Below, one piece after another: positions 8,520 through 16,086 of a DNA stretch of 64,000 nucleotides. Position numbers and translations under genes: made by a program. How positions within the stretch are numbered: position 1 is the stretch's first letter; each line of letters begins with the position of its first letter. Under the pieces are notes generated by a model. That model had not been told where the DNA came from. It saw only the letters and a program-made list of their open reading frames with translations, and did not search any database. The stretch is from Amycolatopsis coloradensis (GTDB lineage Bacteria > Actinomycetota > Actinomycetes > Mycobacteriales > Pseudonocardiaceae), in the NCBI RefSeq assembly GCF_001953865.1, contig NZ_MQUQ01000010.1, positions 94,433-158,432 on the forward strand, given 5' to 3'.

Positions 8520-9110
8520 TCACGCGTCCTTGCGGAAGCGTGAGACCAGCGCCCAGGTGCCCGGAAGCAGCGCCGCCGCGACGGCGATCTTCAGCGCGTC
8601 ACCGATGAGGAACGGCACGACACCCAACGCCAGCCCGGTCGACAAGCTGTACCCGGCCGAGGCCATCAGCCACGGCACGCCGATCGAGTAGATGACAAGG
8701 TTGCCCAGCACCATTGTTCCCGCCATGCGCAGCGGTGTGCGGTCTCCGCCGCGGCCGGCGAGCGCGCCCACCAAGGCGCCGGCGAAGACGAACCCGACGA
8801 TGTAACCGGCGCTGGCGCCGAACAGTCCGGACGAGCCGTCCTGGAACCAGCCGAAGCCTGCCGCGCCGACGGCGAGGTACAGCGCCATCGACAGCGCGCC
8901 GCGCTTCCAGCCCAGCGCCGCGCCGACCAGCAGGGCGGCGAACGTCTGGCCGGTCATCGGCACCGGCGAGCCGGGCACCGGGAGCATGATCTGCGCGGCC
9001 GCGCCGGTCAGCGCGGCGCCACCGGCGACCAGGATCGCGTCACGGACCAGTGCGCCGGGAACGAGGTCGGCGAGGACGACATGACGGTCGGCCACAGACA
9101 GCGAAGACAC
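8520..9110 (-). CDS. bioY: BioY, substrate-binding component of a biotin ECF transporter
   Basis: 196 residues with about six membrane helices. The family region GSPVPMTGQTFAALLVGAALG and the later AGYIVGFVFAGALVG are visible. BioY binds biotin in the membrane and works alone or with the BioMN energising module. No bioM or bioN is in this window. The GTG start has a perfect AGGAGG 8 nt upstream. A near-palindrome 27-40 bp upstream of the start may be an operator for a biotin regulator. The gene is alone, ending at a palindrome. Confidence 0.92.
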   Translation of the reverse strand: MSSLSVADRHVVLADLVPGALVRDAILVAGGAALTGAAAQIMLPVPGSPVPMTGQTFAALLVGAALGWKRGALSMALYLAVGAAGFGWFQDGSSGLFGASAGYIVGFVFAGALVGALAGRGGDRTPLRMAGTMVLGNLVIYSIGVPWLMASAGYSLSTGLALGVVPFLIGDALKIAVAAALLPGTWALVSRFRKDA

Positions 9111-9136
9111 TCAGACCTCCTATGAGTACACAAATG

Positions 9137-9150
9137 TGAACCGAGGTTAA
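9137..9150 (-). promoter_or_regulatory. Possible biotin-regulator operator upstream of bioY
   Basis: TGAACCGAGGTTAA is a 14-bp imperfect palindrome placed 27-40 bp before the bioY start. BioQ (TetR family) sites in actinobacteria are described with TGAAC/GTT half-sites, so the resemblance is suggestive only. No regulator gene is adjacent. Confidence 0.35.
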
Positions 9151-9263
9151 CGCCAGACGACGGGTCGCGGACCGAATGTCGGCCACCTCACGGTCATCGC
9201 CGATCCACCCGTCCGGGTGGCGTGGCCCTGCACCGGTCAGGGACTTGGTGGAGGCTGCCAACC

Positions 9264-9935
9264 ATGACGAAACCCAGGACGGCGGGGCGGCTGCTGTCGG
9301 TGACCATGCTGACCGGAGCACTGGTGGCGGGAGGTACCGCGACGGCGACGGCGGAAGCGGCGCCCGCGACGGCTTCGGCGGCGGTCGGCTCGCTCGACGT
9401 GGAGATCGGCGACGAGCACGTCGTCACCGGTGATCTGGCGCCGTGCGACGTCGACGGGCCGCTGACCGGGACGACCCAGGGCGGGGCGACCGGCGATTTC
9501 GCCCGGTTCGGCGGCGGTGAGTCGAACTGCGGCCGGACCGGCGCGGTGGCCGTCGGCGAGGCGTCCGGGCAGCGGTTCGAGACGACCCTGCTCGAACGCT
9601 TCGGCGGCCCGGTGATCAAGGTCCGCACGTTCATGGCGAAGTGCAGCACCACCAAGGACGGCAGCCTCGGCTACATCGAGTTCGGCGACGTCATCGGGTT
9701 CACCCTGCCGGAGAACATCCCGCAGAACTATCGGCTGACCATCGCCGGTGGCGAAGACGGGACGACCCTGGCGTCGCTCACGGTCAACGAGACCGTCACG
9801 CCGACGCCGCCCGACGGGAGCCTCGTGACGCACATGCTGCACATCAAGCTGTTTCCGCAGGGCGGCGGACCGGCGAAGGGCGACATCTACCTCGGGACCG
9901 CGCGCTGCGACCCATACGGCAAGAAGAAGCCCTGA
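9264..9935 (+). CDS. Secreted hypothetical protein
   Basis: 223 residues. A classical signal peptide is visible: basic TKPRTAGR, a hydrophobic core LLSVTMLTGALVAGG and an Ala-rich cleavage region near residue 30 (ATAEAAPA). The mature part is beta-rich, with four cysteines (LAPCD, SNCGR, AKCST, ARCDP) likely to form disulfides, and no catalytic motif that I recognise. The ATG at 9264 is preferred because GGTGGAGG lies 10 nt upstream and the signal peptide follows at once. It appears monocistronic and is closed by a 24-bp hairpin. Confidence 0.8.
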   Translation: MTKPRTAGRLLSVTMLTGALVAGGTATATAEAAPATASAAVGSLDVEIGDEHVVTGDLAPCDVDGPLTGTTQGGATGDFARFGGGESNCGRTGAVAVGEASGQRFETTLLERFGGPVIKVRTFMAKCSTTKDGSLGYIEFGDVIGFTLPENIPQNYRLTIAGGEDGTTLASLTVNETVTPTPPDGSLVTHMLHIKLFPQGGGPAKGDIYLGTARCDPYGKKKP

Positions 9936-9953
9936 CACTCGAGCTGACACCCA

Positions 9954-10017
9954 CGCGTTTCGTCCTCTAGTTGCGGTACTTGCACACGCAAGGACCGCAA
10001 CTAGAGGACGAAACGCG
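9954..10017. terminator. Long hairpin family 2, copy A (bidirectional terminator-like)
   Basis: A 24-bp perfect stem (9954-9977 with 9994-10017) is capped by a further 5-bp stem CTTGC/GCAAG with an ACAC loop. It sits between the convergent secreted-protein and aldolase genes. Copy B is at 22441-22500. Confidence 0.85.
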
Positions 10018-10025
10018 AGAGGGGC

Positions 10026-10679
10026 TTAAGTGCGCGAGACGTACTTCGCGGCCGCGGCGACGAATTCGCTCGCCCTGGCCGCGAGGTCCGCCAGTGACCC
10101 GCTGGAGGTGAGCGAGTCACCCAGCAGCGGCGTCGCGGCGGCGACGGCGATCGAACCCGACTCGAGGTACTTCGCGACGTCGGCGAGGTGGACGCCGCCG
10201 GTCGGCACCAGCGGGATGTCCGGCATCGGCGCCCGGATCGCCCGCAGGTAGGCGATCCCGCCGACGGCGGCGATCGGGAACACCTTCACCGCGGCCGCGC
10301 CCAGGCGCCAGGCCTGGTCGATCTCGGTGGGGGTCAGCGCGCCGCAGACCACCGGCAGCCCGCGCTCGTGCGCGCGCTCCAGCACCAGCGGGTTCACCGT
10401 CGGCGTGACCAGGAACGTCGCGCCCGCGTCCGCCGCGATGTCCACATCGGACGGTTCACGGACGCTCCCGGCGCCGACGTGCGCGTCGTCGCCGAGCTTC
10501 TTGCGGATGGCCGCGATGGCTTCCGGGGCGCCCGGCGTGGTCAACGCCGCTTCGAGCACCCGGACGCCCGCCGCGTGCAGCACTGTCGCGGCGTCGGCGA
10601 AGCGGTTCGCGTTGTCGGCCCGCAGGATCGCGACGAGCCGGTTTTCGATCAGGGTGTCCTGGAGGTGGTGCTGGATCAT
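10026..10679 (-). CDS. eda: Bifunctional KDPG/KHG aldolase
   Basis: 217 residues, a typical class I aldolase barrel that splits 2-keto-3-deoxy-6-phosphogluconate into pyruvate and glyceraldehyde 3-phosphate, or 4-hydroxy-2-oxoglutarate into pyruvate and glyoxylate. Visible are the N-terminal VAILRAD strand, GAGSV, the Schiff-base lysine in AAVKVFPIAAVGG, and the phosphate loop VPTGGVHLADV. It is the last gene of a pncB-pncA-eda run, overlapping pncA by 4 bp. The link with NAD salvage is by position only; no Entner-Doudoroff dehydratase is nearby. Confidence 0.88.
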   Translation of the reverse strand: MIQHHLQDTLIENRLVAILRADNANRFADAATVLHAAGVRVLEAALTTPGAPEAIAAIRKKLGDDAHVGAGSVREPSDVDIAADAGATFLVTPTVNPLVLERAHERGLPVVCGALTPTEIDQAWRLGAAAVKVFPIAAVGGIAYLRAIRAPMPDIPLVPTGGVHLADVAKYLESGSIAVAAATPLLGDSLTSSGSLADLAARASEFVAAAAKYVSRT

Positions 10680-11251
10680 GCGGCCGGGACCGGCGCCTTC
10701 CCGGTGTAGGTCACGCCCGCCTCGTCGAAGTCCTTGAGCGCGGCGTCGACCGTCGGCTGCGAACCGCCGACAGTGAGATCGAGCAGCACACGCACGGTGA
10801 AGCCCGCCTTCGCCGCGTCGAGCGCGGTGGCGCGTACGCAGAAGTCGGCTGCGATGCCGACGACGTCGACCTCGGTGACGTCGTGCTCCTTCAGCCAGGC
10901 GTCGAGCGTCTTGCCGTCCCGCGCGTTGCCCTCGAAGCCCGAGTACGCGGCGGTGTACTCGCCCTTGGAGAAGACCTCGCTGATCGGGACCACGTCGAGC
11001 GCCGGGTGGAACGAAGCGCCGGAGGTGCCCGCGACGCAGTGACGCGGCCAGCTGTCCTTGAAGTCCGGCGTCTCGCTGAAGTGGTCGCCCGGGTCGATGT
11101 GGTAGTCGCGAGTGGCGACGACGTGCGCGTAGCCGCCCTCGGCGGCCTGCTTGGAGATCGCTTCGGCGGCGGCTGCGCCACCGGGCAGGCCGAGCGACCC
11201 GCCTTCGCAGAAGTCGTTCTGCACATCGACCACGATCAGGGCGGTCCCCAT
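10676..11251 (-). CDS. pncA: Nicotinamidase / pyrazinamidase
   Basis: 191 residues, close to the usual 186. It deamidates nicotinamide to nicotinate for NAD salvage. Visible are the catalytic Asp in IVVDVQNDFCEGG, metal-site residues in TRDYHIDPGDHF, the oxyanion segment preceding, and the nucleophile in GIAADFCVRATALDA. The ATG at 11251 has CAGGAG 6 nt upstream; the longer frame lacks this. It lies 20 bp after pncB, the next enzyme of the same pathway, and overlaps eda, so the three genes form an operon. Confidence 0.95.
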   Translation of the reverse strand: MGTALIVVDVQNDFCEGGSLGLPGGAAAAEAISKQAAEGGYAHVVATRDYHIDPGDHFSETPDFKDSWPRHCVAGTSGASFHPALDVVPISEVFSKGEYTAAYSGFEGNARDGKTLDAWLKEHDVTEVDVVGIAADFCVRATALDAAKAGFTVRVLLDLTVGGSQPTVDAALKDFDEAGVTYTGKAPVPAA

Positions 11252-11271
11252 GTGTTGCTCCTGAGTTCTCA

Positions 11272-12585
11272 TCAGACGAATACGGTCGGGATGGCGGGCT
11301 CCCCGTGCGAGAGCTTGAGGCCCTCCCACGGCAGGCTCACCAAGGCCCGGCGAAGCCGCTGGCGCGCGTCGTCCAGCGTGGGCAAATCATTCACCGTCCG
11401 GCCGTCCCGGACCAGCGGAATCTGCAATTCGTGGTCGTTCGGTCCCTGTTCCGGGACCTGCGAGGACGGCGCCGCGGCCGTCCAGATCACCTCTTCGACG
11501 GCGGTGCCGGTGTCGCGGTGCCGCCGCAGCACGGATTTCCGGCCGCCGCGGGACTCCTTGTGCGCGCTGCGCTTGGCGACCGGTTTACCGTCGACGTCCA
11601 CGAGTTTGTAGACCATCCCGGCGGTCGGCGCGCCGGAGCCGGTGACGACCGAAGTGCCGACGCCGTACGCGTCGACAGGCTCCGCCCGGAGCGCCGCGAT
11701 GGCGTGTTCGTCGAGGTCACCGGACACCACGATGCGGGTGTCCTTGGCGCCGAGGGCGTCCAGCTGCTCGCGGGCCTTGCGGGCCAGCGGGCCCACGTCA
11801 CCGGAGTCGATGCGGATCGCGCCGAGTTCGGTCCCCGCCACCCGGACAGCTGTTTCGATGCCCTTGGTGATGTCGTAGGTGTCCACCAGGAGTGTGGTGT
11901 CGGCGCCCATCTTGTCCACCTGCGCGTGGAACGCCTCCTCCTCGCTGTCGTGCAGCAGCATGAAGGCGTGCGCGACGGTGCCCCGCGTCGGGATCCCGTA
12001 GCGGCGACCCGCTTCGAGGTTGGACGTCGTGGCGAAACCGGCGAGGTACGCGGCCCGCGCGGCGGCGACGGCGGCCCACTCGTGGGTGCGGCGCCCGCCC
12101 ATCTCGATGATCGGCCTGCCGTGCGCGGCGCCCGACATACGCGCCGCGGCGGACGCGATCGCGCTGTCGTGGTTGAGGATCGACAGGATCAGCGTCTCCA
12201 GCACGACGGCCTCGCCGAAGGAACCGGCGACGGTCAGGATCGGGGAGCCGGGGAAGTAGAGCTCGCCCTCGGGGTAACCATCGATGTTCCCCTGGAAGGA
12301 GTAGTCCGCGAGCCACGAAAGGGTGGCGTCGTCGACGACGGCGGTCGCCTCCAGCTGGCTCAGCTCGGCGTCGGTGAACCGGAAGTCCGCGATCGAGTCG
12401 AGGACCCGGCCGGTTCCCGCGACGACGCCGTAGCGGCGACCGTCGGGCAGGCGACGGGCGAAGACCTCGAAGACACACGGCCGATCCGCGGTCCCGTCGG
12501 CCAGGGCGCTGGCCAGCATGGTCAGCTCGTAGTGGTCGGTGAGCAACGCGGTGCCGGCGCCAGTGGCCGCCTCGGGGAAACCCAT
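11272..12585 (-). CDS. pncB: Nicotinate phosphoribosyltransferase
   Basis: 437 residues. It makes nicotinate mononucleotide from nicotinate and PRPP, using ATP. The family start ALLTDHYELTMLASAL, the FEVFARRLP segment, the catalytic-His region RRTHEWAAVAAAR, the barrel strand VDTYDITKGIE and RIDSGDVGPL are all visible. Position opposite clpS and near dinG matches pncB1 (Rv1330c) in mycobacteria. First gene of the pncB-pncA-eda operon. Confidence 0.95.
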   Translation of the reverse strand: MGFPEAATGAGTALLTDHYELTMLASALADGTADRPCVFEVFARRLPDGRRYGVVAGTGRVLDSIADFRFTDAELSQLEATAVVDDATLSWLADYSFQGNIDGYPEGELYFPGSPILTVAGSFGEAVVLETLILSILNHDSAIASAAARMSGAAHGRPIIEMGGRRTHEWAAVAAARAAYLAGFATTSNLEAGRRYGIPTRGTVAHAFMLLHDSEEEAFHAQVDKMGADTTLLVDTYDITKGIETAVRVAGTELGAIRIDSGDVGPLARKAREQLDALGAKDTRIVVSGDLDEHAIAALRAEPVDAYGVGTSVVTGSGAPTAGMVYKLVDVDGKPVAKRSAHKESRGGRKSVLRRHRDTGTAVEEVIWTAAAPSSQVPEQGPNDHELQIPLVRDGRTVNDLPTLDDARQRLRRALVSLPWEGLKLSHGEPAIPTVFV

Positions 12586-12659
12586 GCTGCCAGCCTATTC
12601 ACCCACATGGCCGGACCTGCCAGCCCGTACCGGGTTGGGCCCGTGACACCATGGAGTGC

Positions 12660-12959
12660 ATGTCCACGCCTGTCGCATCCGAGCAGACGCAGGTTGATCC
12701 ACAGGGAGTAGAGGTCGTCTCTGAGGACAACCCCTGGCGGACGGTCGTCTGGAACGATCCGGTGAACCTCATGTCGTACGTGACGTACGTGTTCCAGAAG
12801 CTGTTCGGTTACAGCCGGGACCATGCGACGAAGTTGATGCTCGACGTGCACCAGAAGGGTAAGGCGATCGTGTCGTCCGGCTCGAAGGAGAAGGTCGAGA
12901 CCGACGTCGCGAAACTGCACGCGGCCGGCCTCTGGGCGACGATGGAGCAGCCTTCATGA
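12660..12959 (+). CDS. clpS: ClpS, N-degron adaptor of the Clp protease
   Basis: 99 residues. ClpS binds N-terminal destabilising residues and hands substrates to ClpA/ClpC. The core begins at WRTVVWNDPVNLMSYV, where Asn-Asp corresponds to the NDD substrate pocket, and continues with FQKLFGYS, then KLMLDVHQKGKA, whose Met and His match the pocket residues M62 and H66 of the E. coli protein. The start is uncertain between ATG 12651 and 12660; I chose the one giving the usual MSTPV end. The stop overlaps the DUF2017 gene by 4 bp. Divergent from pncB. Confidence 0.93.
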   Translation: MSTPVASEQTQVDPQGVEVVSEDNPWRTVVWNDPVNLMSYVTYVFQKLFGYSRDHATKLMLDVHQKGKAIVSSGSKEKVETDVAKLHAAGLWATMEQPS

Positions 12960-13513
12960 ACGGATGGCGCCGCAAAGGCGAAACCATCGTCGCCGGGTTC
13001 GAGCAGCAGGAGGCCGCGGTGCTCCGCGGTCTGGTCAGCCAGCTGGAGGACATGCTCACCGCGCGTGCCGAGGAGGCGCCGCAGGACGAGCTGGCGGAGC
13101 TGACCGGGATCCGCACCGGCCCGACCGAGTCGCCCGACGATCCGGTGCTTTCGCGGCTGTTGCCGGACTTCCACAAGCTGGATCCGGACAACCCGACCCG
13201 CGAGGACATCGATTCGGCCGCGGCGATGCGGTCGATCCACGAACCCGATCTGCTGGACAGGAAGGTCGGCGTCGCCAAGATCGTGCTGGACACCCTGCCG
13301 CGTGACGGCGGGGACGTGCGGCTGACCTTCGAGCAGGCCGACGCGTGGCTCGGCGCGCTGAACGACGTCCGGCTGGCGCTGGGCACCGCGCTCGACGTCA
13401 CCGAGGACATGCCCGACGAACTGCCCGAGGACGATCCCCGCGCGCCGCATCTGGGCGTCTACCACTGGCTGACCTGGGTTCAGGAGACCCTCATCCAGTC
13501 GCTGACGTCGTGA
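12956..13513 (+). CDS. DUF2017 protein, partner gene of clpS
   Basis: 185 residues, cytoplasmic, mostly helical and acidic. It matches the actinobacterial DUF2017 family (Rv1332 in M. tuberculosis), recognised by RLLPDFHKLDPDN, AMRSIHEPDLLDRK, and the C-terminal HWLTWVQETLIQSL. Function is unknown. It is translationally coupled to clpS (ATGA overlap) and to the following peptidase (GTGA overlap). Such constant pairing with clpS suggests a role in Clp proteolysis, which is an inference. A divergent paralogue follows at 14774-15274. Confidence 0.9.
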   Translation: MNGWRRKGETIVAGFEQQEAAVLRGLVSQLEDMLTARAEEAPQDELAELTGIRTGPTESPDDPVLSRLLPDFHKLDPDNPTREDIDSAAAMRSIHEPDLLDRKVGVAKIVLDTLPRDGGDVRLTFEQADAWLGALNDVRLALGTALDVTEDMPDELPEDDPRAPHLGVYHWLTWVQETLIQSLTS

Positions 13514-14502
13514 TCACCGACGTTCCGGGTGTGCTGGTCGGGCACCACGAGCGGGTCGGCGACGGGTGGTCGACCGGGACGACGGTCGTGCTGGTCCCCG
13601 GCGGCGCCGTCGGGGCCGTCGACCAGCGCGGCGGCGCGCCCGGCACGCGGGAGACCAATCTGCTGGAGCCGGAGAACCTGGTCCAGCACGTCAACGCGAT
13701 CTGCCTGTCGGGCGGGAGCGCGTACGGCCTGGCCGCGGCGGACGGCGTCATGCGCTGGCTCGCCGAGCGGAACCTGGGCATGCCGGTCGGTGCCGAACCG
13801 CACGAGGTGGTGCCGATCGTGCCCGCGGCGGTGCTGTTCGACCTGCCGCGCGGTGACTGGGGCAACCGTCCGGACGCCTCCTTCGGCTACGCGGCCTGTG
13901 AAGCGGCCGCGGCCGGTCCTGTGCCGCTGGGCACCGTCGGCGCGGGTGCCGGGGCGAAGGCGGGATCACTCAAAGGCGGGATCGGGACGGCCTCGGAACG
14001 GGTCGGGGAGTTCACCGTCGGCGTCGTCGCCGCCGTGAACGCCGCCGGCGAGGCCGTCGACCTCTCGACCGGCCGCGCCTTCGCGGCGGATCACGAGGTC
14101 GACGGCGAGTTCGGCGTCCGCTGGCCCGACCGGCCCGGCGACGTCGAGGCGAAGGCGGCAGGGCTCAACACGACCATCGGCGTGGTCGCGGTCGACGCGG
14201 CGTTGTCCAAGGCGGAGGCGCGACGGCTCGCGGTGGCCGCCCAGGACGGTCTCGCCAGGGCCGTACGCCCGGCGCACACGATGTTCGACGGCGACACGGT
14301 CTTCGCGCTGGCGACCGGCGAGCGGGAACTACCCGGCGGCGCGGGCCCGATCGCGGCGACGCGACGGGCGGCGGTGCTGGACACGCTGTGCTCGGCGGCC
14401 GCGCGGGTGTTCGGGCGGGCGATGGTGCACGGCGTGCTGAACGCCACTGCGGCGGGTGGCATGCGCGCGTACCGCGACGTGTGGCCCGAAGCCCTCGCGT
14501 AA
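13510..14502 (+). CDS. P1 family (DmpA/NylC-type) self-processing peptidase
   Basis: 330 residues from GTG 13510. Members cleave themselves before a Ser/Thr to expose an N-terminal nucleophile. The front part ITDVPGVLVGHHE, the LSGGSAYGLAAADGVM helix and the repeated GAGAGAKAGSLKGGIG loop are typical; the probable self-cleavage site is Asn-Thr in GLNTTIGVVAVDA at about residue 220. The orthologue in M. tuberculosis is Rv1333, at the same place between the clpS/DUF2017 pair and mec. The natural substrate is not known. Start fixed by the 4-bp overlap with DUF2017. Confidence 0.9.
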   Translation: MITDVPGVLVGHHERVGDGWSTGTTVVLVPGGAVGAVDQRGGAPGTRETNLLEPENLVQHVNAICLSGGSAYGLAAADGVMRWLAERNLGMPVGAEPHEVVPIVPAAVLFDLPRGDWGNRPDASFGYAACEAAAAGPVPLGTVGAGAGAKAGSLKGGIGTASERVGEFTVGVVAAVNAAGEAVDLSTGRAFAADHEVDGEFGVRWPDRPGDVEAKAAGLNTTIGVVAVDAALSKAEARRLAVAAQDGLARAVRPAHTMFDGDTVFALATGERELPGGAGPIAATRRAAVLDTLCSAAARVFGRAMVHGVLNATAAGGMRAYRDVWPEALA

Positions 14503-14532
14503 CGAGGAACGGACGCTGACGATCAAGTCGGC

Positions 14533-14781
14533 ATGCAGCACGGGGGCTCGTGGATCGTCGAGATCCACCACGACAACATCAACACCAGAATGGGCTTCAT
14601 GCTGGTCTTCGAAGAGCTGCTCGGCATGTCCGCCGGCGAAGGGGCCCAGCTGGTCGACACCCTCGACCAGAACGGCCATGCCGACTTCACGCCCCTGCCA
14701 CAGCCCGAGGCAGAGCGGTTGGTCGCCGCGTTCCAGGTCCGCGGTGTCAGCGCGAAGCTGCGGAAGGCCCGGCGTGCGTGA
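14533..14781 (+). CDS. Divergent second ClpS-like protein
   Basis: 82 residues. It aligns to ClpS without gaps over the core: VEIHHDNINTRMGFML against the NDD strand, FEELLGMSAGEG against the first helix, QLVDTLDQNGHA against QLMLAVHYQGKA of E. coli, then a last strand-helix ending KLRKARRA. Pocket residues differ: the NDD becomes HDN, the Met62 position is Val and the His66 position is Asp. The N-terminal extension of ClpS is absent. It lies 30 bp after the P1 peptidase gene and overlaps the next gene by 8 bp. Family membership is my reading of the pattern; the binding specificity must differ from classic ClpS. Confidence 0.65.
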   Translation: MQHGGSWIVEIHHDNINTRMGFMLVFEELLGMSAGEGAQLVDTLDQNGHADFTPLPQPEAERLVAAFQVRGVSAKLRKARRA

Positions 14782-15274
14782 CGCGGCGCGGGTGGCCCGC
14801 GAGGGCGACGGCGCCCGGATCGACATGGTGGAGAACGTGGCCGAGGTGCTGCGGTTCGTCCTGAGCGACTTCGCCGCCGCGCTGGCAGCCGATCCGGCAG
14901 GACCGGAGGGCATACCCGGCGAGCTGCTGTTCCCGGACGCCTACCGCCGGAAGGCCGACAGCGCCGAGTTCCGGGCGACGTACGGCCAGGCCATGCGGAG
15001 CGAGGTCGCCGCCGCGACGACCCGCGTGATCGAGACCTGGCCGGACGGGCAGGTCGTGATCCTCGACCGGGCCGGAGTGCGTGACCTGCGTCTCGTACTC
15101 GTCCACGCCCAGGTCCGGTACTTACGCAAGCCGCGCTGGAAGACCGCCCCACCGGACGAGCGCTACGCGAAGAATGACCGCGAGGTGACGTCTTTCTGGC
15201 TTCAGCAACTGGACCGCATGATCAGCGGGGTGGTCTACGTCGATCCCGCCGAGCCGATCGTCTACACGCTCTGA
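14774..15274 (+). CDS. Divergent second DUF2017-like protein
   Basis: 166 residues from GTG 14774, which overlaps the preceding ClpS-like gene by 8 bp. The order of elements follows the DUF2017 protein upstream: a front helix AEVLRFVLSDFAAAL, LLFPDAYRRKADSAEFR, AMRSE, a strand VVILDRAGVRDLRLVLVHAQ, and a C-terminal helix SFWLQQLDRMISGVVYVD. Identity is low, so this is a fold-level assignment by pattern and gene pairing. Together with the preceding gene it looks like a duplicated and diverged clpS-DUF2017 unit. It is cytoplasmic with no catalytic motif seen. Confidence 0.6.
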   Translation: MRDAARVAREGDGARIDMVENVAEVLRFVLSDFAAALAADPAGPEGIPGELLFPDAYRRKADSAEFRATYGQAMRSEVAAATTRVIETWPDGQVVILDRAGVRDLRLVLVHAQVRYLRKPRWKTAPPDERYAKNDREVTSFWLQQLDRMISGVVYVDPAEPIVYTL

Positions 15275-15316
15275 GTGGCGGCAATCTCAGAGTGTGGACC
15301 GGCCGCGTCCAGCACC

Positions 15317-15322
15317 TAAGAT
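15317..15322 (+). promoter_or_regulatory. -10 element for a leaderless mec-cysO-cysM mRNA
   Basis: TAAGAT is followed by seven bases and then the GTG at 15330. A weak -35 (GTGGAC, 15294-15299) is 17 bp upstream. No Shine-Dalgarno precedes the GTG, consistent with a leaderless start. Confidence 0.45.
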
Positions 15323-15329
15323 GTGCGAT

Positions 15330-15737
15330 GTGCTCCGGATCCGCCGTGAACTAGTCGACGAGATCGTCGCCCATGCCCGTCGTGACCATCCCGATGAGGC
15401 GTGCGGGGTGATCGCCGGACCCGAAGGATCGGACAGTCCCGAGCGGTACATCCCGATGCTGAACGCGGCACGCTCACCCACGTTCTACGAATTCGACTCG
15501 GGCGATCTGCTCAAGCTCTACCGCGAGATGGACGCCAACGACGAGGTCCCGGTGGTCATCTACCACTCGCACACCGCGACGGACGCCTACCCGTCGCGCA
15601 CCGATGTCTCGTACGCCTCGGAACCGGACGCGCACTACGTGCTCGTGTCCACGAAGGACCCCGACTCGCATCAATTCCGGTCGTACCGGATCGTGGACGG
15701 GGAGATCACCGAGGAGCCCGTCGAGATCACCGGCTGA
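15330..15737 (+). CDS. mec: JAMM/MPN metallopeptidase of the CysO-CysM pathway
   Basis: 135 residues. In mycobacteria Mec removes cysteine from the CysO-cysteine adduct. The JAMM zinc motif is complete: HSH, seven residues, S, two residues, D (HSHTATDAYPSRTD), with the upstream Glu in HPDEACGVIAG. The GTG at 15330 is chosen because the protein then begins LRIRREL, as in orthologues, and a -10 box sits 7 bp upstream; an ATG at 15321 would place the start inside that box. It heads mec-cysO-cysM, the three genes for cysteine synthesis from O-phosphoserine. Confidence 0.9.
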   Translation: MLRIRRELVDEIVAHARRDHPDEACGVIAGPEGSDSPERYIPMLNAARSPTFYEFDSGDLLKLYREMDANDEVPVVIYHSHTATDAYPSRTDVSYASEPDAHYVLVSTKDPDSHQFRSYRIVDGEITEEPVEITG

Positions 15738-15810
15738 ACCCCCGCCCCGGAATAAGCCGGGCCCGCCCGAACGTCTGCGTTGTAGAGAACACCACCGGAG
15801 GTAGAAAACC

Positions 15811-16083
15811 ATGGCCGTGACCGTGTCCATCCCGACCATCCTGCGTACGCACACCGGCGGCGAGAAGTCCGTCGAGGCGACCGGCAAGACCGTGCTCGAG
15901 GTGATCGACGACATCGAGTCCCGCCACGGCGGCCTCAAGGCCCGTCTGGTCAAGGAAGAGAAGCTGCACCGCTTCGTCAACGTCTACGTCAACGACGAGG
16001 ACGTCCGCTTCTCCGGTGGTCTCGAGGCCGAGGTCAAGGACGGCGACACGCTGACCATCCTGCCCGCCGTGGCCGGAGGCTGA
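15811..16083 (+). CDS. cysO: CysO sulfur-carrier protein (MoaD/ThiS fold)
   Basis: 90 residues, ubiquitin-like, ending in AVAGG; the terminal Gly-Gly is turned into a thiocarboxylate that supplies sulfide to CysM. The strands VTVSIPTILRTHTGG and VNVYVNDEDVRFSGGLEAEVKDGDTLTI (read in parts) are characteristic. GGAGGT stands 9 nt before the ATG. Lies between mec and cysM, 3 bp before cysM. Confidence 0.94.
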   Translation: MAVTVSIPTILRTHTGGEKSVEATGKTVLEVIDDIESRHGGLKARLVKEEKLHRFVNVYVNDEDVRFSGGLEAEVKDGDTLTILPAVAGG

Positions 16084-16086
16084 TCC

